Below are positions 37,708 through 46,688 of a stretch of 64,000 nt of DNA, piece after piece. Source of the stretch: JABMMZ01 sp044373665. Lineage in GTDB: Bacteria; Bacteroidota; Bacteroidia; NS11-12g; UBA955. A program made the position numbers and the translations under genes. The stretch covers positions 11,846-75,845 of the forward strand of contig JBIPNH010000002.1 of the NCBI GenBank assembly GCA_044373665.1. The letters are read 5' to 3'. Below the pieces are notes generated by a model. It did not search any database and had not been told where the DNA came from. It saw nothing but the letters and a program-made list of their open reading frames with translations. The first letter of the stretch is position 1; each line of letters opens with the position of its first letter.

Positions 37708-38579
37708 GATCTACGCGCTAATGTAATTCCTAGTAAAATTAATAACATACCTGATACCTGAAATAGACCAATTGGTTCTCCATCCAAAATACCCCAAAAA
37801 TAAGCAAATATTGGGATTAGATAAGTGACAGAAGCTGCAAAAATAGCAGTTGTTTTTTTAACTAATGTGTTAAATACAATGAGTGAAATGGCAGAACCAA
37901 TAACGCCCAACAAAATAATATATAAAAGTGGTTTTAGCGATTCTTCTTGTGTTGCCACATTAAATGCACCCATTTGTAATGCCATTATTAATGCCGGAAT
38001 AGAAACAATACTCAAAGGAATCATGCTGTTTACAATAGCAGTATTGTGACTTAATTTTGATTTGATAATATTGACATTGATGCCGTAAAGAAAAGCGGCT
38101 AATATAACTTTGGAACAAGGAATCAAATAATCTAATTCAAACTGAAACCCATCTTTGGTTTTGGAAAAAATAAGAAGCAATGAACCCGCTAAGCCAATTA
38201 TTATCCCTATGGCTTGTGATACCTTAAACAGTTGTGAAAACAAAAAAACTCCTGTTAACAGTGCAAAAAATGGCGTCATTGCATTCAGTGCTCCCGATAG
38301 TGAACTTGGGATTTCTGCTCCTGCACTAGCAAACAGATACGCTGGAATAAGGTTTCCTAGTATCCCTGATAAACTTAAAAACAACCAATCTTTTTTACTT
38401 AGTTTTCTAAATTCTCTAACAAAGAAATAGGCGCCTACACTACCAGCAAACACTAGTCTTAGTGAGGCCAGTTGGAAAGGTGTAAAAGCAACTAATCCCT
38501 TTTTCATTAGGATAAAGGAACTGCCCCAAACAAGTCCTAAAAAAAAGAGCGTCAAAAACATTTTTAAGTCAATTTTCAC
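37704..38579 (-). CDS. EamA/DMT-family transporter
   Basis: This membrane protein of 291 residues has about ten hydrophobic helices in two EamA repeats (about 5-135 and 150-288). The first opens with GLVWGSSFILMKKGLVAFTPFQLASLRLV, and the second ends with the typical GMLLILLGITLA. Members export metabolites or drugs; the substrate cannot be read. The start given is GTG, 5 bases after a -7 box; an ATG six codons in (38561) is an alternative. It is the first gene of a two-gene unit with the RNA methyltransferase. Confidence 0.88.
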   Translation of the reverse strand: MKIDLKMFLTLFFLGLVWGSSFILMKKGLVAFTPFQLASLRLVFAGSVGAYFFVREFRKLSKKDWLFLSLSGILGNLIPAYLFASAGAEIPSSLSGALNAMTPFFALLTGVFLFSQLFKVSQAIGIIIGLAGSLLLIFSKTKDGFQFELDYLIPCSKVILAAFLYGINVNIIKSKLSHNTAIVNSMIPLSIVSIPALIMALQMGAFNVATQEESLKPLLYIILLGVIGSAISLIVFNTLVKKTTAIFAASVTYLIPIFAYFWGILDGEPIGLFQVSGMLLILLGITLARRS

Positions 38580-38584
38580 GGGCG

Positions 38585-38592
38585 CAAAAGTA
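38585..38592 (-). promoter_or_regulatory. Bacteroidota -7 box for the EamA/RsmF unit
   Basis: Minus-strand TACTTTTG matches TAnnTTTG and ends 5 bases before the GTG at 38579, so the transcript would have almost no leader if GTG is used. Confidence 0.55.
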
Positions 38593-38673
38593 CTCTTTTT
38601 CTATTCATTCAACTTTGAATATTTTGCTATTCTTGTATTTTTATATTTTGTGTATCTTTACCACTTTACAATT

Positions 38674-40860
38674 ATGTTTAAAAAACTACTTTTAGTATCT
38701 GTTGTTTTTGCTTGTGCTCAAGTATTGTTTTCTCAAGCTCAATTTTCTCCTGCTACCAAGCGTTTTTTGTTTGAATTAAATCAATCTAAACCAGCTAAAC
38801 GCAACAATAATATGGTTCCTAATGTTCAGCTTATCAATGAATATGCTTTGTATTATAAAAATCAATCTTATTATATTGGAGCCCTTTTGTTGGTTGAATC
38901 TTCTAAGTTTAATTCTAATGAATTGAGTGCAAAAGGAATTACTAATTTTAACCAAAAAGGCAATATTTATTCTGTTAGAGTGCCTGTTCAATTTTTGGAG
39001 TCTTTGGCCCAATTAAACGGTGTTTTATTAGTTGATATTGGTGACCCATTGTTCCCTGATTTGGAAAATGCGATAAAAACCACAAGGGTTGACAGTGTTC
39101 ACAGGGGTTTAGGAGCATTGCCTCGTGCTTACACAGGAAAAGGAGTTGTGGTTGCCGTTATCGATTGGGGGTTCGACTATACACATCCAATGTTTTATGA
39201 CAGCACTCTTTCTCGTTATAGAGTGGTAAGGGCTTGGGATCAAAATAAATTATCGGGTCCTCCTCCAAGTGGTTTTGATTTTGGAACGGCTTATGAAACT
39301 CAGGCTGATTTATTGGCCGCTCAGCAAGATACTTTGTATGTTTTTGGTCCCGGTTCGCATGGAACTCACGTCGCAGGAATAGCCGCTGGGGGAGGTGCAG
39401 GGGTAAATCTTATAGGGATGGCTCCCGAAAGTGACTTAATTTTCATTTCATTGAGAAGAGATGCTCCCTCATTAATTGATGCCTATCATTACATAGAACA
39501 GTATTCGCGAAAAGTAAATAAACCATTCGTGGTAAACATGAGTTTCGGGAATCATTTGGGACCTCACGATGGCACAACTCTTGAAAATATTGGTATTGAT
39601 GCCTTTGCAGGAAAAGGAAAAATTTTGGTAGGTTCTGCTGGAAATAATGGCGATGCTAATTTTCATATTCAACAAGCCTTTAAATCAAACACAGATACTC
39701 TTAGAACGGTTGTTAATTTTACAACTTTGCCCGACTATTTTGGTCAAACATTATCAATGTGGGGGTCCAAAAATTCTTCGTTTTCCGTTCGCTTTAGTTT
39801 GCTTAATAATCAAAGAAGAAGCTTTCTAAACTCTTTGTGGTTTTCAACTTTGAAAGACACTGTTTTTAATCAAATAATAGGGAATAGTAATGGCGATTCT
39901 ATTGAAATGCGATTTACAATTACCAATTCCTTTGTTACCAACCAAAAACCTAACATTCGGGTTGATATTAGAAAGAAAGGAAATTTAAAACTTTTGCTTG
40001 AAGCAGTAAGTAATACAAATTGCGATTTGCATGTATGGAATAACGTTAGACTTTTTAATCGTTACACCAATTGGGGAGTGCCTTTTACAGCAGATTTTGT
40101 TGGCACTAAACCTGGCAATACAGCTTATGGTGTGGGAGAACCAGCAGGTGTAGGTAAAAATGTTTTAACAGTTGCTTCATACCGTTCCGAAGTTTCTTTA
40201 CCTAACGGTCTGACTTTTTATGGTCAAATTTCTAATTTTTCAAGCCATGGTCCTACCGTGGATGAAAGAAGAAAACCTGATATTGCTGGTCCCGGGCAAT
40301 TGGTCATTTCATCTGTTAATTCTTTCGACCCGAATCCCGGAACAATAGCAGAAACAACCCAATTTAATGGTAAAAGTTATCAATTTGTGGCTTTTTCAGG
40401 AACATCAATGTCGGGTCCTGCTGTGGCAGGCATAGTTGCACTAATGCTCGAACTGAATCCAAACTTAAACCATACTCAAATAAAAGAAATTATTCAAGAA
40501 ACAGCAAGATTGGACAAACATACGGGTCAAATTGCAGATACAGGATCATTGATATGGGGTAGGGGTAAAATTAATGCTTATGCTGCTATGCTCGAAGTAA
40601 AGAATAAACATATTGATTTAAATACAAGAAATGTGTTTCCAAATCCCTCAGCACAATATGTGTCATTCTCAACAAATGAAGCAACAGAATTAGTTGTAGT
40701 TAATGCTAGCGGAAAACAAGTGATTTCTAATCAATATTCCCAAATTCCCGCAATGCAAACATTGAATTTAAAAGCATTACCCGATGGAATTTATTTCTTC
40801 AAATTTATAACCAAGTCGGGAGTGTCTGTTGTGAAATGGGTAAAATCAAGTAGTTTTTAA
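38674..40860 (+). CDS. Subtilisin-like (S8) protease with T9SS type A sorting domain, second copy
   Basis: This secreted protease has 728 residues from the ATG at 38674 (signal peptide MFKKLLLVSVVFACAQVLFS). The S8 triad is intact: Asp164 in AVIDWGF, His in GSHGTHVAG (about 235) and Ser in SGTSMSGP (about 583). A large beta-rich insert separates His and Ser. The C-terminal segment from VFPNPSAQYVSF is a T9SS type A sorting domain. The frame is open from a GTG at 38650, but that precedes the signal peptide and overlaps a promoter-like TATCTTTA (38653-38660). It shares domain order, insert position and motifs such as NLSWGMHTGPHDGT/NMSFGNHLGPHDGT with the subtilase at 14597-16765. Confidence 0.92.
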   Translation: MFKKLLLVSVVFACAQVLFSQAQFSPATKRFLFELNQSKPAKRNNNMVPNVQLINEYALYYKNQSYYIGALLLVESSKFNSNELSAKGITNFNQKGNIYSVRVPVQFLESLAQLNGVLLVDIGDPLFPDLENAIKTTRVDSVHRGLGALPRAYTGKGVVVAVIDWGFDYTHPMFYDSTLSRYRVVRAWDQNKLSGPPPSGFDFGTAYETQADLLAAQQDTLYVFGPGSHGTHVAGIAAGGGAGVNLIGMAPESDLIFISLRRDAPSLIDAYHYIEQYSRKVNKPFVVNMSFGNHLGPHDGTTLENIGIDAFAGKGKILVGSAGNNGDANFHIQQAFKSNTDTLRTVVNFTTLPDYFGQTLSMWGSKNSSFSVRFSLLNNQRRSFLNSLWFSTLKDTVFNQIIGNSNGDSIEMRFTITNSFVTNQKPNIRVDIRKKGNLKLLLEAVSNTNCDLHVWNNVRLFNRYTNWGVPFTADFVGTKPGNTAYGVGEPAGVGKNVLTVASYRSEVSLPNGLTFYGQISNFSSHGPTVDERRKPDIAGPGQLVISSVNSFDPNPGTIAETTQFNGKSYQFVAFSGTSMSGPAVAGIVALMLELNPNLNHTQIKEIIQETARLDKHTGQIADTGSLIWGRGKINAYAAMLEVKNKHIDLNTRNVFPNPSAQYVSFSTNEATELVVVNASGKQVISNQYSQIPAMQTLNLKALPDGIYFFKFITKSGVSVVKWVKSSSF

Positions 40861-40872
40861 TAGTCATTAAGG

Positions 40873-40898
40873 CTACCTAGCAATATTTTTTTATCATT
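40873..40898. repeat. 26-bp direct repeat, left copy, at the end of the HTH gene
   Basis: This copy begins CTACCTAGCAATA, runs through seven T and ends ATCATT. It is identical over 26 bases to 41890-41915. It covers the HTH stop codon (40894-40896), whereas the right copy encodes the C-terminus of the glycosyltransferase. The two copies are 1017 bases apart and bracket the HTH/DUF2975 pair. Confidence 0.85.
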
Positions 40899-41127
40899 GT
40901 TTCATCAGCTTTTCATACTCATTTTCTTCTAAATATTCCAATAGTTCACTAGGTTGACACTCTAAAGCTTTGCATATTAATTCTAAAGTGGAAAAACGAA
41001 CGGCTTTTGCTTTATTGGTTTTTAAGATACTCAAGTTGCTCAATGTGATGCCTGTTAGTTCACTTAATTGGGAAAGGCTCATTTTTCGTTTGGCCAGGAT
41101 AACATCTAAATTTACGATAATTGGCAT
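40894..41127 (-). CDS. XRE-type HTH regulator paired with DUF2975
   Basis: This small DNA-binding protein of 77 residues consists of a single Cro/C1-type HTH domain: VNLDVILAKRKMSLSQLSEL, TGITLSNLSILKTNKAKAVRF, then STLELICKALECQPSELLEYL. It belongs to the short regulators usually encoded next to a DUF2975 membrane protein. It lies 2 bases after that gene's stop, so the two are co-expressed. A 29-bp palindrome in the pair's promoter (41836-41864) is the likely operator for this protein, which would make it self-regulating. Its stop codon falls inside a direct repeat. Confidence 0.88.
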   Translation of the reverse strand: MPIIVNLDVILAKRKMSLSQLSELTGITLSNLSILKTNKAKAVRFSTLELICKALECQPSELLEYLEENEYEKLMKQ

Positions 41128-41129
41128 GG

Positions 41130-41822
41130 TTAAATAGTTAATTCTTGGTCTGTTTCAATTTGATTCGCTTTTTTGTATGCCCAAGCAATGACTTTTAATA
41201 AATTTGCCAATAGTAACAACAAAACAAAACCCGTAAAAAAGTCATAACTGTAAGAGGTTAATTGAATGTATTTGTCAAGCATTTTTCCTACGATAGTTGA
41301 AATGACACTTAAACCAAAGAATTTAAAAATGGCAATTCCTCCAATAATTCGAGCTGAAAGAAAGAGTCTTTTGCTGTTTTTTTTGTAAAATGTTAAGGAA
41401 TTGTCTTGTGTCATTGTAAACATATATAAATGAAAGAACAAAGCGATCCATGCAATGGTAATTATGGTATAATAGCCTGTAAAAAAAAGGAGGGAATATT
41501 TTGCTTTTGAGTTGTTTTGAAGGTTAAATTTATGACCATAAAGTTGTTGTTCATCATTATATAAGTTATTAATAAAGATTATCTCTTGCTTTATTTCATC
41601 TCCTTTGATAGAGTCAGAAGTATAGATATGGTCTATATAAACTCTGTCGATAATCTCGGTTCTATCCTTGTATCTATCGTCTATGCTTGATTCGTGTTTG
41701 AAAAATGGCATTAAAGTTCTATAAATCATAACACCGCCATATATTGCAAAACACAATGCCGCACATAGGATGGTCATTAATAGTGTATTTGAATTTTCAA
41801 TAATTGATTGAGGCTTTTTCAT
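41130..41822 (-). CDS. DUF2975 membrane protein
   Basis: This membrane protein of 230 residues has four hydrophobic segments (about 15-38, 105-127, 147-170 and 185-208), matching the DUF2975 family. An extracytoplasmic loop (about 40-100) lies after the first helix. The family is commonly encoded beside a small XRE regulator, as here, and is thought to modulate it, though no mechanism is established. The ATG at 41822 is chosen because a -7 box sits at 41827-41834. The frame is open to 41855, but that would place the promoter and palindrome inside the coding region. Confidence 0.83.
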   Translation of the reverse strand: MKKPQSIIENSNTLLMTILCAALCFAIYGGVMIYRTLMPFFKHESSIDDRYKDRTEIIDRVYIDHIYTSDSIKGDEIKQEIIFINNLYNDEQQLYGHKFNLQNNSKAKYSLLFFTGYYTIITIAWIALFFHLYMFTMTQDNSLTFYKKNSKRLFLSARIIGGIAIFKFFGLSVISTIVGKMLDKYIQLTSYSYDFFTGFVLLLLLANLLKVIAWAYKKANQIETDQELTI

Positions 41823-41826
41823 TACA

Positions 41827-41834
41827 CAAAGATA
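41827..41834 (-). promoter_or_regulatory. Bacteroidota -7 box for the DUF2975/HTH pair
   Basis: Minus-strand TATCTTTG, an exact TAnnTTTG match, ends 4 bases before the ATG at 41822, implying a leaderless mRNA. The palindrome at 41836-41864 fills the spacer towards -33. Confidence 0.65.
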
Positions 41835-41835
41835 A

Positions 41836-41864
41836 ATATATTTATTGATAATCAATAAATATAT
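41836..41864. promoter_or_regulatory. 29-bp palindrome, probable operator of the HTH regulator
   Basis: The arms ATATATTTATTGAT and ATCAATAAATATAT are perfect complements around one central A (41850). The site starts one base upstream of the -7 box and covers the whole -12 to -40 region of the DUF2975/HTH promoter, so a bound repressor would block RNA polymerase. Confidence 0.7.
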
Positions 41865-41882
41865 ATTGTTTGTTAATATTTA

Positions 41883-42674
41883 TTAAAGACTACCTAGCAA
41901 TATTTTTTTATCATTTTCTCTTTCAAATGCAAGTTTTTTCTGTGCCAAAATTGATTCCATTTTAGCTGTGTTGCTATAGTTTTCGGGGTGGTATAAATGG
42001 TATTGTATGGCGTGATTTTTTATTTGCAAAGTATAAATGCCACATTGTTCTAAGCGCCAATTAATATCCGTGTCTTCTCCTATCCCAGGTTCGTTATATT
42101 GTTCATCAAAACCACCCACTAATTCTATATCTGTTTTGTGAATACTCCAGTTACAACCCCAAAAACCACTTTTGTTTTTAGGTTTTAAAAAGGGCAAGTA
42201 CAAAGCAGCATCTAGTCGTTTGCATTGATAAATAAGACAATTAATTAGTCCCAAACATTTAAGCGAGTTCTCTGATATTAGTTTGTCTGACAATGATTGG
42301 GAAAGCATCACCCTTCTTCCAAAAAGCACTTGTTTGGATTTCTTTAATTTTAAGTGTGATTTTATAAAATGGGGGTGAAGGATACAGTCTCCATCAATGA
42401 AAATTAAATAAGGTGATGAGGCAATTCGAATAGCTGAATTTAAAATTTTGCATTTTCTGAATTTCAAGTCCTCTTGCTGAATATGCTGAAGGGTAATATT
42501 ATTGTTAGGCTTAAAACTCTGAATAGCTTCTTTCATTTCAACACCGTTGTTATCCTCGGCAATAATAACTTCTATAGAACCATTAAAAGATTGTGAATTA
42601 ATACTTTTAAGAATTAACAATAATGCTTTGGTGTTTTTATACACCGATATAATCAAACTAACAGAAGGTGTCAT
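41883..42674 (-). CDS. Family 2 glycosyltransferase
   Basis: This GT-A-fold glycosyltransferase has 263 residues. The nucleotide-binding start is SLIISVYKNTKALLLILKSI; the metal-binding DxD equivalent is FIDGDCILHP (about 93-102); an acceptor-side GIGEDTDINWRLEQ (about 192-205) carries the catalytic acid region. It lacks membrane helices. Together with the epimerase and the GT39 gene it points to surface polysaccharide or glycoprotein synthesis. Its last nine codons (ending KKILLGSL) lie in a sequence repeated 1 kb downstream beyond the HTH/DUF2975 cassette. Confidence 0.9.
   Translation of the reverse strand: MTPSVSLIISVYKNTKALLLILKSINSQSFNGSIEVIIAEDNNGVEMKEAIQSFKPNNNITLQHIQQEDLKFRKCKILNSAIRIASSPYLIFIDGDCILHPHFIKSHLKLKKSKQVLFGRRVMLSQSLSDKLISENSLKCLGLINCLIYQCKRLDAALYLPFLKPKNKSGFWGCNWSIHKTDIELVGGFDEQYNEPGIGEDTDINWRLEQCGIYTLQIKNHAIQYHLYHPENYSNTAKMESILAQKKLAFERENDKKILLGSL
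41890..41915. repeat. 26-bp direct repeat, right copy, 3' end of the glycosyltransferase
   Basis: This copy is identical over 26 bases to 40873-40898, same orientation. Here it is coding sequence (residues about 254-261 of the glycosyltransferase). Such a duplicated gene end on both sides of a two-gene unit resembles the footprint of site-specific integration, though no integrase is present. Confidence 0.85.
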
Positions 42675-42820
42675 AGATTCAATAGCAATATTAATTTAAT
42701 CTATTAAACTTTCAAATTCTTTTTGAAACGGATGAGTTTTTAGTAACTTTGATAATACATTTTTTCTTTTGTTGATTTAGGCTATGCTGATATAAGAAAT
42801 TGTTATAAAAAAATTTAAAA

Positions 42821-44797
42821 TTAAAAATCCAACAACTCCTTCAAACTTCTCTCCAACTGCTCCCTGCCCAAAAACTTGTCTTCTAAATCTTTAGCTAAAG
42901 GTACCGGCGTATCTAAGCTGCCTATGCGTTTTACGGGTGCATCTAAGGCAGTAAAACAATGTTCGCTTATCCAAGCGGCTATTTCTGCGCCTATGCCGCC
43001 TGTGAGAGTGTCTTCATGCAATACCATGACTTTGCCTGTTTTCTCAACTGCTGTTTTAACCGCTTCTTTATCCCATGGCAACAAGGTGCGTAAATCTACT
43101 ATTTCTGCTTGAATATTTAAGTTTTTACATGCCTCCAATGCCCATTGAACACCCCAACCGTAAGTAATAATGGTTAACTCTTCGCCTTGAGCAACGGTTT
43201 TAGCTTTGCCAATTTCTATGGTGTAATAATCGTTAGGCACTTCACCTTCTATGCTTCTGTACAAGTTTTTATGTTCAAAAAACAACACTGGATTAGGGTC
43301 GTTAATGGCAGCACACAACAAACCTTTAGCATCATAAGGATTGCTAGGATATATAATTTTTAGTCCCGGCACATGGAAAAACCAAGCCTCAGTACTCTGA
43401 CTGTGAAACGGCCCTGCACCAACACCTGCACCTGTCGGCATTCTTACCACCACATCGGCTGCTTGTGCCCAACGGTAGTGACTTTTGGCTAAATTGTTCA
43501 CTATTTGATTGAACCCACAAGTGACAAAATCGGCAAACTGCATTTCTACAATCGCCTTGTATTTTTTAATCGCCAAACCATAACCCGCCCCTAAAATAGA
43601 GGATTCTGTAATGGGGGTATTGCGAACTCTTGCTTTGCCAAACAATTTATAAAATTGGTCTGAAATTTTAAAAACACCACCATATTCAGCCACGTCCTGC
43701 CCCATCAACACTGTGTTGGAGTGGCGTTCCATACTTTGTTTCAAGCCATCACTTATAGCATCAACAAGGCGTCTAGTGCTAGTGTTGTTGGTAGCTGGCG
43801 CAATAATTTCTTGTGTATAGGGCGCATACACATCGTTCAATTCTTCTTCAATATCGGCAACAATTTCTGGTTCGGCAAACACTGCTGCCAAATCATCGTC
43901 CATGCCATGTTTTAGTTCATCATAAATTTGAGTTTTAAGGGTTTCGTTCAAAATGCCTTCTGACATCAAATAGGTTTCATAATTACTAATTGGGTCTTTT
44001 TTACCCCATTCATCAAACAATTCTTGAGGAACATATTTAGTACCACTCGCTTCCTCGTGACCGCGCATTCTAAAAGTCATGCACTCTAACAAAATGGGAC
44101 GAGGGGAATTTCTCATACTTTCAGATAACTCAGTCGCTTTGTTGTAAACCTCCAAAATATTATTGCCGTCGACTTGATAAGCCTCCATGCCATAACCAAT
44201 GCCTTTGTCAATAAACTGCTTGCATCTGAACTGTTCATTACTAGGAGTACTCAATCCGTAACCATTGTTTTCTATTAAAAAGATAACTGGCAATTGCCAA
44301 ACCGCAGCCACATTCATGGCTTCGTGAAAATCGCCTTCGCTTGTGCCACCATCACCACTGAAAACTACACTTATTTTTTTGTCGTTGTTGAGCAAATGTG
44401 CCAAAGAGATACCATTGGCAACCCCCAACATAGCGCCCAAATGTGAAATCATACCGACAATGTGATAGTCGTTGGTCCCAAAATGGAAACTTCTGTCTCT
44501 GCCTTTGGTAAAACCACTTTTTTTACCCTGCCATTGCGCAAACAATTGTCTGAATGGCACTTTTCGGGTGGTAAAAACGCCTAAATTTCTATGCAGCGGC
44601 AATACATATTCATCGTTATGCAGCGCCATAGTAACACCCACAGAAATAGCCTCTTGACCTATGCCACTGAACCATTTCCCGATTTTACCCTGACGCAATA
44701 AAATCAACATCTTTTCTTCGATAATTCTTGGATAAAGAATGTTTTTATAAAGCTCTAATAATGTTTCGTTACTTAATTGTTTTCTGTTGTAATGCAC
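42821..44797 (-). CDS. Fused alpha/beta E1 component of a branched-chain 2-oxoacid dehydrogenase
   Basis: This thiamine-diphosphate enzyme of 658 residues carries both E1 subunits in one chain. The alpha half (about 1-310) has the ThDP motif GDGGTSEGDF to IENN (about 148-177). The beta half (about 340-658) starts RRLVDAISDGLKQSMERH and contains MGQDVAEYGGVFK and PITESSILGAGYG. E1 decarboxylates 2-oxo acids and passes the acyl group to the lipoyl E2, feeding branched-chain acyl-CoA synthesis. E2 and E3 are not in the window. The start is GTG, 4 bases after a -7 box, so the mRNA should be leaderless with a GTG start. Confidence 0.92.
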   Translation of the reverse strand: MHYNRKQLSNETLLELYKNILYPRIIEEKMLILLRQGKIGKWFSGIGQEAISVGVTMALHNDEYVLPLHRNLGVFTTRKVPFRQLFAQWQGKKSGFTKGRDRSFHFGTNDYHIVGMISHLGAMLGVANGISLAHLLNNDKKISVVFSGDGGTSEGDFHEAMNVAAVWQLPVIFLIENNGYGLSTPSNEQFRCKQFIDKGIGYGMEAYQVDGNNILEVYNKATELSESMRNSPRPILLECMTFRMRGHEEASGTKYVPQELFDEWGKKDPISNYETYLMSEGILNETLKTQIYDELKHGMDDDLAAVFAEPEIVADIEEELNDVYAPYTQEIIAPATNNTSTRRLVDAISDGLKQSMERHSNTVLMGQDVAEYGGVFKISDQFYKLFGKARVRNTPITESSILGAGYGLAIKKYKAIVEMQFADFVTCGFNQIVNNLAKSHYRWAQAADVVVRMPTGAGVGAGPFHSQSTEAWFFHVPGLKIIYPSNPYDAKGLLCAAINDPNPVLFFEHKNLYRSIEGEVPNDYYTIEIGKAKTVAQGEELTIITYGWGVQWALEACKNLNIQAEIVDLRTLLPWDKEAVKTAVEKTGKVMVLHEDTLTGGIGAEIAAWISEHCFTALDAPVKRIGSLDTPVPLAKDLEDKFLGREQLERSLKELLDF

Positions 44798-44801
44798 AGC
44801 A

Positions 44802-44809
44802 CAAAAGTA
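44802..44809 (-). promoter_or_regulatory. Bacteroidota -7 box for the E1 gene
   Basis: Minus-strand TACTTTTG matches TAnnTTTG and ends 4 bases before the GTG start at 44797. Confidence 0.6.
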
Positions 44810-44845
44810 AGTAATTTTTAAATTTACAGCCTACAAATTAGCCCA

Positions 44846-46624
44846 TTATTTTCCAGTATATTCAAAAGGATTGTCTGTCCTCATTCTTACGATTAGTTGT
44901 AAAGGTTTTTTGCTTACTAATTGAGGATTTGATAGATATATTTTTAAATCGGGCTTTTGTTGCCATTGTTTGGGGTTCAATACATCTTTTAATTTGATGC
45001 TGTAAGTCTGTTTTTCATTCAAGTTCATTGAACGCCAATCAACTCTTAGCTTATTCACAAAGGTTTCAATCACTAATTCATTGTCTATGGTTTCATTGTC
45101 TATTTTTTGCCAATCGAGATAGTAATAGTGATTAGAAATAATGGAATGGATGGGAATTGTTGCAGGAATTTGTGAATTGCTTGAATCAAAAGTAAATGAA
45201 ATCGTTTTTTCATACAAAAGTTGTTGGGAGTTGGTTTTTTGTAAGACCACAAATTCATATTGTAAATGGTAGTCTTTCTGTTTAATATAAGGAAAATATT
45301 GACCTATTAAGGACATGTTTTCTGCTTGTAAGTGATTGCAAATAATGTAGTCTTTTTCCCTTAGTTCGTTACTGTCCAATTGCTTAATTTTTTCAGTGTA
45401 TTGACAATCAAAATTTTGTTTGCTTAGCTGTAAGTACAAGTTAAAATAGCTTGAGTTCCCTTGCCAATAAATGCCAATTTTCTTTTCGGGATTTTGTTTT
45501 TTAAAGGTATTGCTTGCCTCAATAAAAGCTTGCATGGGTTGAAAATATCTGTTTTGAACAAAATGTGTGCTGTAGTGCAAATGATAAATTAACAGTATAA
45601 AACTAATTACAATTCCTGCCATTTTTAGTTTTTTGTATTTCAATGTTTCAATCCCATTTGCAGCAAGTAAAAGCAGGAAAGGGGTCGAAAAATATAAAGC
45701 AGCCGACTGCATTATTGGAGCTCTTAGAACTGAGTATAAATAGATTATTAGGAGTGGAACCCCCCATAATAGGAAGGTAATTATTCTGTTATTGAAATTC
45801 TTTTTTATTTGCAGAAATGCCAACAGTAGTAAAATTGAAAACAGAAAAGTTATAGTCAAAGACTGATTAAACAATTGCCAGTAAAACTGATTGAAAAATT
45901 GCCAATTTGGGGTGCTTAACCATTGCAAACCGCCATAACTTAGTTGGGTAAGTGTAATTGGTAAATGAGGTAAAAACAACAATAAACTAAGAACTAAAAC
46001 ACCCAATAATTGTATTTTTTGTGTTTTATTGGATTGGAAGGTAAGGTAAGTAAGAAGTATGGTTACACTTTGCAAAAAACTAAAATAATGGGTATAAAAA
46101 CTAAGTGTAGTAATAATTGTAATGAAGAATAGCTTGCTCCATTTTTCTGAATTTTGATTGAACAAATGAAGCTGATAAACGAGTATTAAGTTGAGCATTA
46201 GTCCCAAAGAATACGGTCGAGCAACACTGTGTAGGTATAAGAAATATTCCAAACTTATAAAGAAAATACAAGCAAGTAAAGCAGTGTGTATGCCGAAAAA
46301 TTTAACCCCAATTTTGAAAAAACAAAAGGTGCTTATAAGTGAAAAAAGGATAAATGGCAATTTAATCGTAGTAATAGAAGCGCCACAAAAATGAATCAAA
46401 CTCCATAATAAAACTTGAACCAAGGCTGGATGTCCATCAACAACAACACCTTTGTTTATTAATTCATTGAATGACTGAAATCGGCAGCGGTAAAGCGCAC
46501 TTAGCTCATCGTGACTAATCGCAATATTTGAAAAATTATAAAACAATAAACACGCTTGAATAAGCAATAACAAGGTTAAAGCAATTGATTGTGGCTTTAA
46601 AAAATCAAGTTGCCATTGTTTCAT
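44846..46624 (-). CDS. GT39/ArnT-like membrane glycosyltransferase
   Basis: This is a membrane protein of 592 residues. About ten to twelve hydrophobic helices occupy residues 10-350, and a soluble extracytoplasmic domain of about 240 residues follows. The first loop has the acidic motif SHDELSALYRCRF (about 36-48), the position of the catalytic Asp/Glu in GT-C enzymes such as PMT and ArnT, and DGHPALVQVLLW follows. These use polyprenyl-phosphate sugars to glycosylate proteins or lipids. The C-terminal domain has no recognised motif. It stands as a single gene. Confidence 0.85.
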   Translation of the reverse strand: MKQWQLDFLKPQSIALTLLLLIQACLLFYNFSNIAISHDELSALYRCRFQSFNELINKGVVVDGHPALVQVLLWSLIHFCGASITTIKLPFILFSLISTFCFFKIGVKFFGIHTALLACIFFISLEYFLYLHSVARPYSLGLMLNLILVYQLHLFNQNSEKWSKLFFITIITTLSFYTHYFSFLQSVTILLTYLTFQSNKTQKIQLLGVLVLSLLLFLPHLPITLTQLSYGGLQWLSTPNWQFFNQFYWQLFNQSLTITFLFSILLLLAFLQIKKNFNNRIITFLLWGVPLLIIYLYSVLRAPIMQSAALYFSTPFLLLLAANGIETLKYKKLKMAGIVISFILLIYHLHYSTHFVQNRYFQPMQAFIEASNTFKKQNPEKKIGIYWQGNSSYFNLYLQLSKQNFDCQYTEKIKQLDSNELREKDYIICNHLQAENMSLIGQYFPYIKQKDYHLQYEFVVLQKTNSQQLLYEKTISFTFDSSNSQIPATIPIHSIISNHYYYLDWQKIDNETIDNELVIETFVNKLRVDWRSMNLNEKQTYSIKLKDVLNPKQWQQKPDLKIYLSNPQLVSKKPLQLIVRMRTDNPFEYTGK

Positions 46625-46662
46625 ACTTGCAAATAAAAAACAAATGCTTTTCCAAACCTAAC

Positions 46663-46678
46663 TATCTTTGTATTTTTG
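46663..46678 (+). promoter_or_regulatory. Two adjacent -7 boxes before the GldL-like gene
   Basis: TATCTTTG (46663-46670) is directly followed by TATTTTTG (46671-46678), both exact TAnnTTTG matches, 18 and 10 bases before the ATG at 46689. Either could be used. Confidence 0.5.
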
Positions 46679-46688
46679 TTGAAAGTAT

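Noticed and set aside
41823..41855. Longer DUF2975 start
   Set aside because: It would place the -7 box and part of the palindrome inside the coding region.
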